Part shown: positions 16,555 through 24,493 of the stretch, in pieces
Layout of the letters: each line of letters starts with the position of its first letter
Numbering within the stretch: position 1 is the stretch's first letter
Source of the DNA: Allorhizobium pseudoryzae
Lineage (GTDB): Bacteria > Pseudomonadota > Alphaproteobacteria > Rhizobiales > Rhizobiaceae
Direction of reading: 5' to 3'
NCBI RefSeq assembly: GCF_011046245.1
Contig: NZ_CP049241.1
Span: 62,001-126,000, forward strand
Length of the DNA stretch: 64,000 bases
Translations under genes and position numbers: made by a program
Notes under the pieces: model-generated
The model's input: the letters and a program-made list of their open reading frames with translations, nothing else
Told to the model about the DNA's origin: nothing
Database searches by the model: none

Positions 16555-16718
16555 GAGCGGCCTCCGCGCGACGAGAGGGTGCGGCACGGAAGGGTGCGGA
16601 AAAGACGGGCGCAGTCAGGCGCGGGCGGGCAGCAGACGCCGCCACGATAAAAAGACAACATGGAAAAGATCTCCGAAGATCACGGATGTGGTGCCGCTGG
16701 TGTCTCACCAGCCGGCGG

Positions 16719-17132
16719 TTACAGCGTGCGGGAGATCAAGGGAGGACCGCGGGCCTGCGGCGTGTCGTAGAGCGTCGAGACCGCCGCACGCGCGCTAGCC
16801 GTGGCAAAGGGAACGGACTGGCTGGCCGGCTGATGGGACGGCAGGTCGCGCAGGACAGCGGCCAGCGCCGGGCCGGAACCGCAGGCGAGCTGGCAGAGGG
16901 CCAGACAATGCGCCTTGCCCTGATCACCGGCAGGGTCATCGGCGGGATGGGCGCCGATAGCGAGGCCGGACATGCTGGAACAGATGACGGCCTCGCTATC
17001 GAGTGCCGCGACCACCATCTTCTGCTGGAAATAGGCGCCGACGAACAGCTGAATCGCCAGCGCATAGCCCAGAAGGACTATGGTCAGGCCCTTCTGCAGC
17101 AGGCCGGGCGGGCAGGTGTCGCGTGTCGTCAT
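16719..17132 (-). CDS. DUF2946-like protein upstream of the PepSY gene
   Basis: A 137-residue protein with one N-terminal hydrophobic segment (LTIVLLGYALAIQLFVGAYF) that could be an uncleaved signal. A Cys/His-containing region follows (EAVICSSMSGL, then GKAHCLALCQLACGSG) before a low-complexity tail. Small DUF2946 proteins with such Cys/His patterns commonly lie next to TonB receptors or PepSY proteins and are thought to deal with copper or other metals. The family assignment is moderate. Its stop is 164 bp from the PepSY gene start. Confidence 0.6.
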   Translation of the reverse strand: MTTRDTCPPGLLQKGLTIVLLGYALAIQLFVGAYFQQKMVVAALDSEAVICSSMSGLAIGAHPADDPAGDQGKAHCLALCQLACGSGPALAAVLRDLPSHQPASQSVPFATASARAAVSTLYDTPQARGPPLISRTL

Positions 17133-17288
17133 CCCACAGCCTTGCCACAGCCGTGTTCCAGCGTCATCCCGCGAGAAGAATGATCCCCTGCGACATTTTA
17201 TCGGGCCGCATCACGCCGGCCCGTCGCAACGGCTTGCCGTTCTGACGAACCCGGCAATATTAAACGGGAGTTCGGGCCGGGAGTCTTT

Positions 17289-18548
17289 ATGTTTTCCAAC
17301 CAGATCTGGTTTCTGAAGCAGATGATGCGGCGGTTGTGGTTTACCGCCACGCTGTATTGCCTGTTCGGCATTGCAACGGCGCTCGCCGCCATCTGGCTTG
17401 CGCCCTACCTGCCGGAGGATCTGCCGCGCACCTTTGGTGCGAAATCGGTGGATTCGATCCTCACCATCATTGCCTCCAGCATGCTGGCGGTGACGACCTT
17501 TTCGCTGACCACGCTGGTGTCGGCCACCAGTGCTGCGGCCAACAGCGCCACGCCGCGCGCCACAAGCCTGCTTCTGGAAGACCGCACGGCGCAACGGGCG
17601 CTCTCCACCTTTCTCGGCTCCTTCCTGTTTTCGCTGATCGGCCTGATTGCGCTCAATACCGAGCTTTACGGCGAGCGCGGGCGTTTTCTCCTGTTTCTCT
17701 CCACCCTTTTGATGGTGGCGCTGATCGTTGTGACGCTGCTGCGCTGGATCGACCATCTGGCGGGGCTTGGCCGCGTCGGCGAGACCATTTCACGGGTGGA
17801 GGATGCCGCAAGCGGGGCGCTTTCCGCCCACCGCAGGGACCCGAGCCTCGGAGCCCGGGCCTGGCAGGCACCGCCGGCCGGGGCCATCGACATCCTGCAT
17901 GACACGGTGGGCTATGTGCAGTATCTCGACATGGCATCGATCGGCCGGCTGGCGGAACAACTCGATGCGACGATCCACGTCACCCGCCGGCCTGGCAGCC
18001 AGTGCGACCCGTCCGAGCCCATCGCGCATCTGGTGCTGAAGGATCACGGGCAGACGCTGTCGCCCGAGTCTGTCGCAAGCCTGCGGGCCGCCTTTTCGAT
18101 CGGCGATCGCCGCTCCTTCGACCAGGATCCGCGGTTTGGCCTGATCACGCTGTCGGAAATCGCCTCCAAGGCGCTGTCGCCCGGCATCAACGATCCCGGC
18201 ACGGCGATCGACGTTCTGGCGACCATCACGAGGCTTCTGGCGCAGGCGCCTCACAGCGAACCGGCGCCGGTGCGGCACGACAGGGTCTATGTGGCGCCAC
18301 TTTCCGACGAGGAACTGCTCGATGCCGCCTTCATGCCGATCTCGCGGGACGGCGCCGGCCAGGTGGAGGTGGCGATCCGCCTGCAGAAATCACTGGCGGC
18401 GATTGCCGCTGCCGGGATCGACGACCGGGCGGCCTGCCGCCGGATAGCACGCTCTGCGCTCGGACGGGCGACGGCCGCATTGTCCTTTGAGGAGGACCGC
18501 GAGCGGCTTGAGGCCGTGCATTCCCGCCTCTTTTCGCAAGCCGACTGA
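17289..18548 (+). CDS. DUF2254 membrane protein
   Basis: A 419-residue protein. The first 150 residues hold four hydrophobic segments (for example LWFTATLYCLFGIATALAAI and LSTFLGSFLFSLIGLIAL) with the conserved TTFSLTTLVSATSAAANSATPR between. The C-terminal half is soluble with RRSFDQDPRFGLITLSEIAS and LSPGINDPGTA, the hallmark of DUF2254. The family is membrane-bound and uncharacterised; channel roles have been suggested by pattern only. SD GGGAG lies seven bases before the ATG at 17289. Confidence 0.9.
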   Translation: MFSNQIWFLKQMMRRLWFTATLYCLFGIATALAAIWLAPYLPEDLPRTFGAKSVDSILTIIASSMLAVTTFSLTTLVSATSAAANSATPRATSLLLEDRTAQRALSTFLGSFLFSLIGLIALNTELYGERGRFLLFLSTLLMVALIVVTLLRWIDHLAGLGRVGETISRVEDAASGALSAHRRDPSLGARAWQAPPAGAIDILHDTVGYVQYLDMASIGRLAEQLDATIHVTRRPGSQCDPSEPIAHLVLKDHGQTLSPESVASLRAAFSIGDRRSFDQDPRFGLITLSEIASKALSPGINDPGTAIDVLATITRLLAQAPHSEPAPVRHDRVYVAPLSDEELLDAAFMPISRDGAGQVEVAIRLQKSLAAIAAAGIDDRAACRRIARSALGRATAALSFEEDRERLEAVHSRLFSQAD

Positions 18549-18754
18549 AAGAGAGTGTTAACCCTTTGCCGGTCAACTGGTCGGCAGGTTTTCACGTGGC
18601 TTTACGACACGCGCCGCGGCGCAAAGCAGCGACAACCGCGATAACGGCGCGCGTGTCAACGCCCAAAAACCCGGACTACGGCAAAGCCGCAAGCCTCGCG
18701 CAAGCTTCAATGGTTAATGAAGGTTTAATACCTTCAGAATCATGAGCCAGCGCC

Positions 18755-19009
18755 ATGCAGATTGAAAGCCGACTGAGTGGCTACGGTTACCCCGCAAAGC
18801 CATATACACTGGACCGCAAGGCAGAAGAAAACGTGCCCTCGACCAGTGAAGGCCGCCGTTACAGCGACGGCGCCATCACCGGCAGCAGCACGCTTCTGTC
18901 GTCCTCGCTCGCCAATGCGCTCTGGGCCGTCGAAGGCGACCGTCACGACGCCAGCGAATCCCGCGCCTCCTCCATCGCGCAGGTGGAAGACATCTACTCC
19001 GAATTCTGA
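18755..19009 (+). CDS. small hydrophilic protein of unknown function
   Basis: An 84-residue Ser-rich protein (GSSTLLSSSLANALWAVEG in the middle, VEDIYSEF at the end). No family, helix bundle or signal peptide is apparent. Codon use is consistent with a real gene, but the SD is poor, so the start is uncertain. It lies alone between the DUF2254 gene and dmeF; the 206 bp before it hold AT-rich sequence and hairpin-forming segments that could include its promoter. Confidence 0.45.
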   Translation: MQIESRLSGYGYPAKPYTLDRKAEENVPSTSEGRRYSDGAITGSSTLLSSSLANALWAVEGDRHDASESRASSIAQVEDIYSEF

Positions 19010-19050
19010 CCCCTCGACCCTGATCCATCGAGGCCTGACCCATCGCCGCG

Positions 19051-20085
19051 TCAGGCTGGCGTGACCTCCATCGTCACATGCGAGAGACCTTTCAGGTCGG
19101 CAATCTTTTGCTTGTAAGCCTCCGGCGGCTGCGGCCTCTCTGTCACCAACGAGACGATGGCCGCGTGATGGCCGGGCCCCACCTGCCAGACGTGCAGATC
19201 GGTGATCCTTTCCCCCTCCCCTTCCAGACGCGCGCGGATCGACCGGGTCAATTGCCCTTCGCCGGGTACCGCATCCAGCAGCACGCGCGAGGTGTCGCGG
19301 ATCAGGCTGAACGACCAGCGCGCAATGACCAGACCGCCGACAATGCCCATGACCGGATCGAGCCAGACGAGACCATAGGCCCGCCCCAGCAGTAGGGCGA
19401 CGATGGCAAGCACCGAGGTCAAGGCATCGGCCAGCACATGCAGATAGGCAGCCCGCAGATTGTTGTCTGCCCCGGCGTGGTGGCCATGGTGACCATGATG
19501 GCCGTGGTGCCCGTGGTGCCCGTGATGACCATCGTGATGATGGGCGCCCTTGTGCCGGTGATCGTCATGGTGATGCCCGTGATGGTGCGTATCCTTCAGC
19601 AGCCAGGCGCTGGCCAGATTGACGACAAGCCCGAGCACCGCCACCAGGATGGCCTGATCAAAGGCGATGGCACCCGGCGCATACAGGCGCAGCAGGCTTT
19701 CCACGGCAATCAGGAGGGCGATCAGCGCCAGCGCCACGGCGCTCGCAAAACCGGCGAGATCCCCCAGCTTGCCGGTGCCGAAGGTGAAGCGGCTATTGTG
19801 CGCCTCGCGCCGCGCATACCAATAGGCGCCGGCGGCAATCAGCATGGCGCCGGCATGGGTGGACATGTGCCAGCCATCCGCCAGAAGCGCCATGGAGCCA
19901 TAAACCGTGCCGGCAACGATTTCCGCCACCATGGTGACGGCCGTCAGGGCGATGACGAGCCAGACCTTGCGTTCATTCCGGCTGTGGTTTTCGCCGAGAA
20001 AGACATGGGCGTGGGTATGGGCGTGGTGATGGTGTTCATCAAGGTGATCGTGATGGCCGTGGCCGGTCCCGCTGGCGGTTTCCAT
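19051..20085 (-). CDS. dmeF: DmeF, cobalt/nickel cation diffusion facilitator
   Basis: A 344-residue CDF exporter. The N-terminus is His-rich (HGHHDHLDEHHHHAHTHAH). Six hydrophobic segments follow, with HxxxD metal sites in LLADGWHMSTHAGAML and LHVLADALTSVLAI, then a C-terminal cytoplasmic domain ending in LSHVTMEVTP. The loop between helices IV and V carries a Gly-His-His run. The start at 20085 has GGAGG upstream, and dmeR lies 37 bp before it. In rhizobia DmeRF exports cobalt and nickel; the same role is inferred here. Confidence 0.93.
   Translation of the reverse strand: METASGTGHGHHDHLDEHHHHAHTHAHVFLGENHSRNERKVWLVIALTAVTMVAEIVAGTVYGSMALLADGWHMSTHAGAMLIAAGAYWYARREAHNSRFTFGTGKLGDLAGFASAVALALIALLIAVESLLRLYAPGAIAFDQAILVAVLGLVVNLASAWLLKDTHHHGHHHDDHRHKGAHHHDGHHGHHGHHGHHGHHGHHAGADNNLRAAYLHVLADALTSVLAIVALLLGRAYGLVWLDPVMGIVGGLVIARWSFSLIRDTSRVLLDAVPGEGQLTRSIRARLEGEGERITDLHVWQVGPGHHAAIVSLVTERPQPPEAYKQKIADLKGLSHVTMEVTPA
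19477..19530 (-). repeat. six 9-bp coding repeats (Gly-His-His) inside dmeF
   Basis: Six tandem 9-bp units encode six Gly-His-His triplets, surrounded by more His residues, in the cytoplasmic metal-binding loop of DmeF. Such arrays can vary in number by slippage without breaking frame. Confidence 0.85.
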
Positions 20086-20122
20086 GGGGTTTCCTCCGTG
20101 TTGCTGCATCGTCTTCGTTCTG

Positions 20123-20395
20123 TCAGCGGATATAGGTGCGCAAAACCTCGGCCAGTTCCGCAGCGGCCGCCTCGCGCTCGGCCTCGCTTGCCGCATGCAC
20201 GACATGTTCGTGCAGGTGATCGTGCATCACCTCACCGGTGAGGCCCGAGAGCGCTCCGCGGATGGACGCCAGCAGTTGCAGCACCTCGCCGCAGGGTTTT
20301 TCCGCCAGAAGCGCACGCTCCACCGCCTCCATCTGCCCTTTGAGGCGGCGGACCCGCGTCAAAAGCTTGTCCCTGTCCCGAACCGTGTGCGTCAT
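20123..20395 (-). CDS. dmeR: DmeR, RcnR/CsoR-family metal-responsive repressor
   Basis: A 90-residue all-helical repressor of the CsoR/RcnR/FrmR family. Features are DKLLTRVRRLKGQMEAVERAL, the conserved Cys in EKPCGEVLQLLA (about residue 35) and the VMHDHLHEHVVHA segment with further His ligands, a pattern found in nickel/cobalt sensors. It precedes dmeF in the same orientation, and a G-tract operator lies just upstream. It should derepress dmeRF when cobalt or nickel is high. Confidence 0.92.
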   Translation of the reverse strand: MTHTVRDRDKLLTRVRRLKGQMEAVERALLAEKPCGEVLQLLASIRGALSGLTGEVMHDHLHEHVVHAASEAEREAAAAELAEVLRTYIR

Positions 20396-20407
20396 GCGAA
20401 AGCCTCA

Positions 20408-20430
20408 ATACCATAGGGGGGTACCCTATC
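20408..20430 (-). promoter_or_regulatory. DmeR operator (C-tract between AT-rich half-sites)
   Basis: The minus strand reads GATAGGGTACCCCCCTATGG immediately upstream of dmeR. RcnR/DmeR-type repressors bind a C/G tract flanked by inverted AT-rich half-sites; the six-C tract with TA-flanks fits. Confidence 0.6.
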
Positions 20431-20561
20431 TTGTACAGGGACAAACCGGGTTTGGCAAATCCATGCGGCAAGGCGGTCCCGGTACGAACCGGGACCGCCT
20501 TGATGATGACACAACAGGACAGGAGGAGCCCAGCCGGACGGCCGGTTCCTCGCAGCCCGCC

Positions 20562-21302
20562 TCAGTGGGCGTGGCCATGATGATGGTCGGCGTGTTGGCC
20601 GTCGTGCGCGCAGCACGCACCGCCGCCTTTGGCCTTAGCCTGCCCCGCCTGCCCGTGATCATGCGGATCGAGATCCGGGTCGATCGCGCCGCCCGCCCGC
20701 CATTCGGCAAAGGACTGGGTCAGGATCTGGAAGGACGACGTCAGGAACAGGCCGGCCATGACGGCGGCGACCGCCAGATCCGGCCAGGCGGTGGCCGTGC
20801 CCCAGACGCCGAGTGCGGCGATCATGACGACCACATTGCCGATCGCATCATTGCGCGAGCAGAGCCAGACCGAGCGGACATTGGCATCGCCATCCTTGTA
20901 GTTGACCAGCAACAGCACGCTTGCCAGGTTGGCGGCAAGCGCCAGGAAACCGATGACGCCCATGATCGGCGCTTCCGGCACGCCGGTGACAAAGACGCGG
21001 TAGACGGTGGACCCGAAGACGAAGAGGCCCATCAGGAACAGGCTGAGGCCCTTTGCCGCCGCCGCCAGCGTGCGCACCTTCAGGGACGCGCCGATCACCG
21101 CAAGCGAAATGCCGTAGGTGACGGAATCGGCGAAGAAATCCAGCGCATCCGCCTGCAGCGCCTGGGAACCGGCCATGCGCCCCGCCGTCATTTCCACGAA
21201 AAACATCACCGCATTGATGGCGATGACCGCCCAGAGGCGCCGTTTGTAATCGGCCGAAAGGCCCTCGAATGTGCCGTGATGATGGCCGCAGCCCGCGCTC
21301 AT
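20562..21302 (-). CDS. cation diffusion facilitator-type transporter (heavy metal)
   Basis: A 246-residue membrane protein with about six hydrophobic segments. The N-terminal HHH after Cys and the C-terminal CCAHDGQHADHHHGHAH tail are metal-ligand rich. LQADALDFFADSVTYGISLA corresponds to helix II (Asp-based site) and CSRNDAIGNVVVMIAA to helix V of CDF proteins, so metal specificity may differ from DmeF. It lacks the long C-terminal cytoplasmic domain. It is divergent from a MerR regulator across a typical MerR operator. The ATG at 21302 has AGAAGGTG upstream. Confidence 0.85.
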   Translation of the reverse strand: MSAGCGHHHGTFEGLSADYKRRLWAVIAINAVMFFVEMTAGRMAGSQALQADALDFFADSVTYGISLAVIGASLKVRTLAAAAKGLSLFLMGLFVFGSTVYRVFVTGVPEAPIMGVIGFLALAANLASVLLLVNYKDGDANVRSVWLCSRNDAIGNVVVMIAALGVWGTATAWPDLAVAAVMAGLFLTSSFQILTQSFAEWRAGGAIDPDLDPHDHGQAGQAKAKGGGACCAHDGQHADHHHGHAH

Positions 21303-21340
21303 GATGTCACCTTCTCGCTTGCAATTTTCTGGTGACACCA

Positions 21341-21371
21341 CAGATAATCCCTCTAGTGACTAGAGGTTCAA
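21341..21371 (-). promoter_or_regulatory. MerR-type promoter of the CDF gene with a 19-bp spacer
   Basis: On the minus strand, -35 TTGAAC and -10 TATCTG are separated by 19 bp, longer than normal. The spacer holds the inverted repeat CCTCTAG-N3-CTAGAGG. This is the layout activated by MerR-family proteins such as PbrR or CadR. Confidence 0.8.
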
Positions 21372-21385
21372 GAGGGTTTTCGAAA

Positions 21386-21799
21386 ATGTTCTCGATCGGC
21401 GACGTGTCGAAGCGGACGGGCGTGAAGGTGCCGACCATCCGCTACTATGAGCAGATGGGGCTGATGGCACCCTCGGAACGCTCCGAGGGCAACCAGCGGC
21501 GCTACAGCCGCACGGATGTGGAGCGGCTGACTTTTATCCGCCACGCCCGCGACCTCGGCTTCGAGATCGACCGCATCCGCGAGCTGATTGCGCTCAGCCA
21601 CCACAAGGACGCGCCGTGCGACGGCGCAGACCGCATCGCGACTGCCCATCTCACCGAAGTGCGCCAGAAGATCGACCAGCTGAAGCGGCTGGAGACGGAG
21701 CTGGAACGCATCGTCTCCCACTGCGGCGGCCATACGGTGGAGGATTGCTATGTGATCCGCGCGCTCTCGGACCATGGGCTGTGCGAGCACGAGCATTGA
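21386..21799 (+). CDS. MerR-family metal-responsive regulator (CadR/PbrR-like)
   Basis: A 137-residue MerR protein: winged helix-turn-helix (SIGDVSKRTGVKVPTIRYYEQ then GNQRRYSRTDVERLTFIRHA) and a dimerisation helix (EVRQKIDQLKRLETELERIV). Cysteines suited to metal sensing lie at the start of that helix (APCDGAD) and in the C-terminus (SHCGGHTVEDCYVIRAL, GLCEHEH). It is divergent from the CDF gene, and the operator between them fits activation of that gene. The start at 21386 is chosen over an in-frame upstream codon at 21332 because of the usual MFSIGD N-terminus. Confidence 0.9.
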   Translation: MFSIGDVSKRTGVKVPTIRYYEQMGLMAPSERSEGNQRRYSRTDVERLTFIRHARDLGFEIDRIRELIALSHHKDAPCDGADRIATAHLTEVRQKIDQLKRLETELERIVSHCGGHTVEDCYVIRALSDHGLCEHEH

Positions 21800-21853
21800 G
21801 GGAGTTGGGCCCGGATTTGCTTCCCCCGTGCGGTACCCAAGTCGGGCGAGAGC

Positions 21854-22189
21854 TCATGTCCCCTGTTGCGGATCATCCTTTGCCCGCGCGGCAAGGCGTT
21901 CCGGTCGTAGATCTTTTCCGGCATACAGAAAGCCCAGCACCATCAACGTGTGCGCCCGGACCACAAACGCGATGCTCATCCTGCGCCGGTATCCGATGAT
22001 ACGCATGTCTTTGAAGGCGCCCCCTCTTACCGTTCCCCGCTCCGGAAAATCAGCGAGCCGCTCCAGAAACTGCTGAAGACCGGAAACATAGCTCCATGCC
22101 CGTTCGGCCCCCGCACGATCGGCGATATAATCGTAAACCTCGCGCAACTCCTGCGCCGCCTCCGCGTGAATGACGACGCGGTATCTCAT
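21854..22189 (-). CDS. parE: ParE-family toxin
   Basis: A 111-residue RelE/ParE-fold toxin. It carries YRVVIHAEAAQELREVYDYI at the N-terminus, FLERLADFPERGT in the middle and MSIAFVVRAHTLMVLGFLYAG at the end, as in ParE proteins that poison gyrase. The start overlaps the end of the antitoxin by 4 bp. It is somewhat longer than usual because of a polar tail. Confidence 0.88.
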   Translation of the reverse strand: MRYRVVIHAEAAQELREVYDYIADRAGAERAWSYVSGLQQFLERLADFPERGTVRGGAFKDMRIIGYRRRMSIAFVVRAHTLMVLGFLYAGKDLRPERLAARAKDDPQQGT

Positions 22190-22455
22190 GAGCCAGCCGA
22201 AACGCCCTTCCGGTGCCGCTCGGCCAGATCCGCAAAGACATCCGACGCAGCCAGAAAGCGTTCAGGCCGGTTCTCGATGTCGGTGAGACGCGGCCGGACA
22301 TCGTTGTCCAACCAGTCCTCACGTTCGCGATCCTGATCCTCGATGAGGGCCAGGCCGTGGCGCACGAGATCGGCTGCATCCTCGAAGCGACCGGTCGAAA
22401 GATGCCGCGCAATCCTCTGCTCGTCCTCCGGCGTCAACGACAATTTCACCACCAT
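22186..22455 (-). CDS. parD: ParD-like antitoxin
   Basis: An 89-residue antitoxin with ribbon-helix-helix N-terminus (KLSLTPEDEQRIARHLSTG then FEDAADLVRHGLALIEDQD) and a toxin-binding C-terminal tail with DNDVRPRLTDIENRPER. It precedes parE with 4-bp overlap, so the two are co-translated. SD CAGGAGG lies before the ATG. Confidence 0.88.
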   Translation of the reverse strand: MVVKLSLTPEDEQRIARHLSTGRFEDAADLVRHGLALIEDQDREREDWLDNDVRPRLTDIENRPERFLAASDVFADLAERHRKGVSAGS

Positions 22456-22627
22456 GACGCACCTCCTGTCGTAACCACTCTACCACCGTCGCCGCGCCGC
22501 GTCACACGCCTCTTGACTCTGCCGCCGATCGGGCGCATGCATGCCGCCATGATGATCGTACACGCACCCATCGCTGCCATGTATTTTTGGGCCTACCGGT
22601 AACGGGCGGCTCGACAGATCACAATGT

Positions 22628-22656
22628 CAACAAGCCGCCGTCAGGCGGCTTTGTTG
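22628..22656 (+). terminator. strong hairpin with T-rich 3' side and no upstream plus-strand gene
   Basis: GCCGCC-GTCA-GGCGGC extends through flanking CAACAA/TTTGTTG into a long stem. It resembles a rho-independent terminator on the plus strand. Nothing coding lies upstream on that strand for 800 bp, so it may end a short RNA starting in 22500-22560 or attenuate the downstream gene. Confidence 0.5.
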
Positions 22657-22703
22657 TAAGAAGACGGCACCTGACGGCACGAAACCTGAAAAAGGATGCC
22701 GCA

Positions 22704-23192
22704 ATGCCTGAAGATACCGAAATCTCCCTTCTGCGCCCGGCCGTGGTGAATATTCGGGTGGCGAAACCCCGCGACCTGCCGGACCTCAACGACATGATTG
22801 CGGCACTGGCCGCCCATCACGGCGATGCATCGGCAATGACGCCCGAGGCGCTGGAGCGCGACCTGTTCGGCCCGATGCCGTGGATCCAGGCGCTGGTGGC
22901 CGATGGCGGCGACGGACTGATGGGATATGCCATTCTCGTGCCGCTCTACCGCGCCCAGGAGGGCAAACGCGGCATGGACCTGCACCATCTTTTCGTGCGC
23001 GACGGCCATCGTGGCCATGGCATCGGCCAGCATCTCGTCAACCGTGCGCGGGACTGCGCCCGCGCGCAAGGCTGCGACTTCCTCTCGGTCTCGGCCGCCA
23101 CCGGCAATTTCGCCGCGCACCGGTTCTACGAACAGATGGATTTCATCCCGCGCCCGGTGACCGGCATGCGCTTTCTGCAGCCGCTGGCCTGA
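22704..23192 (+). CDS. GNAT family N-acetyltransferase
   Basis: A 162-residue GNAT enzyme: NIRVAKPRDLPDLNDMIAAL at the N-terminus, LHHLFVRDGHRGHGIGQHLV with the acetyl-CoA loop (GHRGHGIG), and VSAATGNFAAHRFYEQMDF at the end. It resembles diamine or small-amine acetyltransferases; the substrate is not known. The ATG at 22704 has AAAGG upstream. It precedes the DJ-1/PfpI-like gene by 31 bp, so the two may form an operon. Confidence 0.85.
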   Translation: MPEDTEISLLRPAVVNIRVAKPRDLPDLNDMIAALAAHHGDASAMTPEALERDLFGPMPWIQALVADGGDGLMGYAILVPLYRAQEGKRGMDLHHLFVRDGHRGHGIGQHLVNRARDCARAQGCDFLSVSAATGNFAAHRFYEQMDFIPRPVTGMRFLQPLA

Positions 23193-23223
23193 CTACCCCT
23201 TGGTCGACCGAAGGAACCCCGTC

Positions 23224-23790
23224 ATGGCCCGCCTCGCGATTGCACTCACCCCCGCCTATGCCGATTGGGAGATCGGCATGCTGACGGCCGTCGCCCGCAG
23301 CTTTCTCGGCGCCGAAATCGTCACCGCCTCGCCGGACGGCGCGCCCGTCACCTCGATGGGCGGGCTGAAAGTGACCCCCGACAGCGCCTACGGCGATCTT
23401 GTGCCGACGGAATTCGATGCGCTCGTCATTCCGGGCGGCATGATCTGGGGCACGGCCAAGGCGCCGGACCTTGTGCCGCTCGCCACCGCCTTCCGGAGCG
23501 AAAGCAAGACGGTCGCCGCCATCTGCGCCGCCGCCAGCGCGCTGGCCGGCACCGGCCTCCTCAACAGCGTCGCCCATACCGGCAATGCGCTTGCCGCCCA
23601 CCAGGCTTATCCCGCCTATCGCGGCGAAGCGCTTTACCGCGACCAGCCGAAGGCCGTCTCCGACCACGGCGTGATCACCGCCCCGGGCACCGCACCGTTT
23701 ACGTTCACGGTGGAGATTTTGAAGGCGCTCGATTTGTGGACGGAGGAGGCCGCGGCGGAGATGGCAGGGTTTGGGGCGGAGTTTCGGTAG
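23224..23790 (+). CDS. DJ-1/PfpI family glutamine amidotransferase-like protein
   Basis: A 188-residue class I glutamine amidotransferase-fold protein. The nucleophile-elbow cysteine is in VAAICAAASALAGTGLLN, and FDALVIPGGMIWGT precedes it. An acidic residue in PAYADWEIG plays the role seen in DJ-1/YajL proteins that repair or degrade glycated or stressed molecules. Other members are isonitrile hydratases or regulators, so the reaction is open. Start at ATG 23224 with AAGGA upstream. Confidence 0.85.
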   Translation: MARLAIALTPAYADWEIGMLTAVARSFLGAEIVTASPDGAPVTSMGGLKVTPDSAYGDLVPTEFDALVIPGGMIWGTAKAPDLVPLATAFRSESKTVAAICAAASALAGTGLLNSVAHTGNALAAHQAYPAYRGEALYRDQPKAVSDHGVITAPGTAPFTFTVEILKALDLWTEEAAAEMAGFGAEFR

Positions 23791-24094
23791 GGGGTGGGAG
23801 TGGGCCGGGAGGGGATAATCCGAAGTTGGGCTCCCAAAAGGTGAAAGCGATATCCAAACCTTCGTCGATATCGTCCGATTTAGTCTTGATCCGGACATTG
23901 ATGACCGGAGGCGAAGGCGCAACTGCGCGCCGCGTGTCGGCCGTTCAAGCCAACCCGCCACCGCCCTGAAATCTTGTCCATCTACTCATGTTCCGGCATC
24001 GTCAGTCGGTTGCGTCGGGTAGGAATTTCGCCATGTGCAAAAAGTCATGACATCAGGCATGAGCCGCTAGTTTGAAAGACGGCACGCTTAACAC
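23791..24094. other. intergenic stretch without a recognised gene
   Basis: About 300 bp between the DJ-1-like gene and the ArsR operators. It holds no frame with convincing codon use and no RNA gene that I recognise. GC is lower toward the right end, consistent with a promoter for the arsR-type operon. Confidence 0.6.
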
Positions 24095-24110
24095 TTAGCC
24101 ATATGGCAAA
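24095..24110. promoter_or_regulatory. ArsR-type operator, distal copy
   Basis: TTAGCCATATGGCAAA is a near-palindrome. A second copy, TTAGCAATATGGCTAA, overlaps the start codon at 24144-24159. The centres are 49 bp apart. Confidence 0.65.
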
Positions 24111-24143
24111 GTTTATCTTGCATGTCTCGCCAAGCCGATTAAG

Positions 24144-24159
24144 TTAGCAATATGGCTAA
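24144..24159. promoter_or_regulatory. ArsR-type operator overlapping the start codon
   Basis: TTAGCAATATGGCTAA includes the ATG at 24152, so a repressor bound here would block transcription start or early elongation and autoregulate the operon. Confidence 0.65.
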
Positions 24160-24493
24160 GCATGATCCCGCTCTTTCCTTATTATTCCAGGCGCTGGCAG
24201 ATCCGACGCGTCGGTCAATGTTGACAACGCTCGCCGCCCACCCGGTCAGCGTGACCGACCTTGCCGGGCCAACAGGACTGCGGCTGCCAACTGTGATGCG
24301 GCACCTATCAGTGCTGGAAGGGGCCGGGCTGATCACGACGGCGAAGGATGGGCGGGTTCGCACCTGTGCCATTGTACCCGAGGCTCTGGGGCTCGCACAA
24401 GCATGGCTCAACCAGCAACAAGCGCTTTGGGAATCAAGGCTCGATCGGTTGGACGGACTTGTGATGGAGAAAATGAAAGGACGTGAGGAATGA
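24152..24493 (+). CDS. ArsR-family repressor paired with an SRPBCC protein
   Basis: A 113-residue winged-helix repressor: LSLLFQALADPTRRSMLTTL, VTDLAGPTGLRLPTVMRHLS and VLEGAGLITTAKDGRVRTC are the ArsR recognition-helix and wing. No Cys pair for metal sensing is seen; members fused or coupled to an AHSA1-like gene form a common non-metal subgroup. Its stop overlaps the next start by 4 bp. Confidence 0.92.
   Translation: MAKHDPALSLLFQALADPTRRSMLTTLAAHPVSVTDLAGPTGLRLPTVMRHLSVLEGAGLITTAKDGRVRTCAIVPEALGLAQAWLNQQQALWESRLDRLDGLVMEKMKGREE

Noticed and set aside
15064..16650. A 528-codon plus-strand frame opposite the PepSY gene
   Set aside because: Low-complexity Arg/His/Gly composition from antisense reading; the minus strand is a clear membrane protein.
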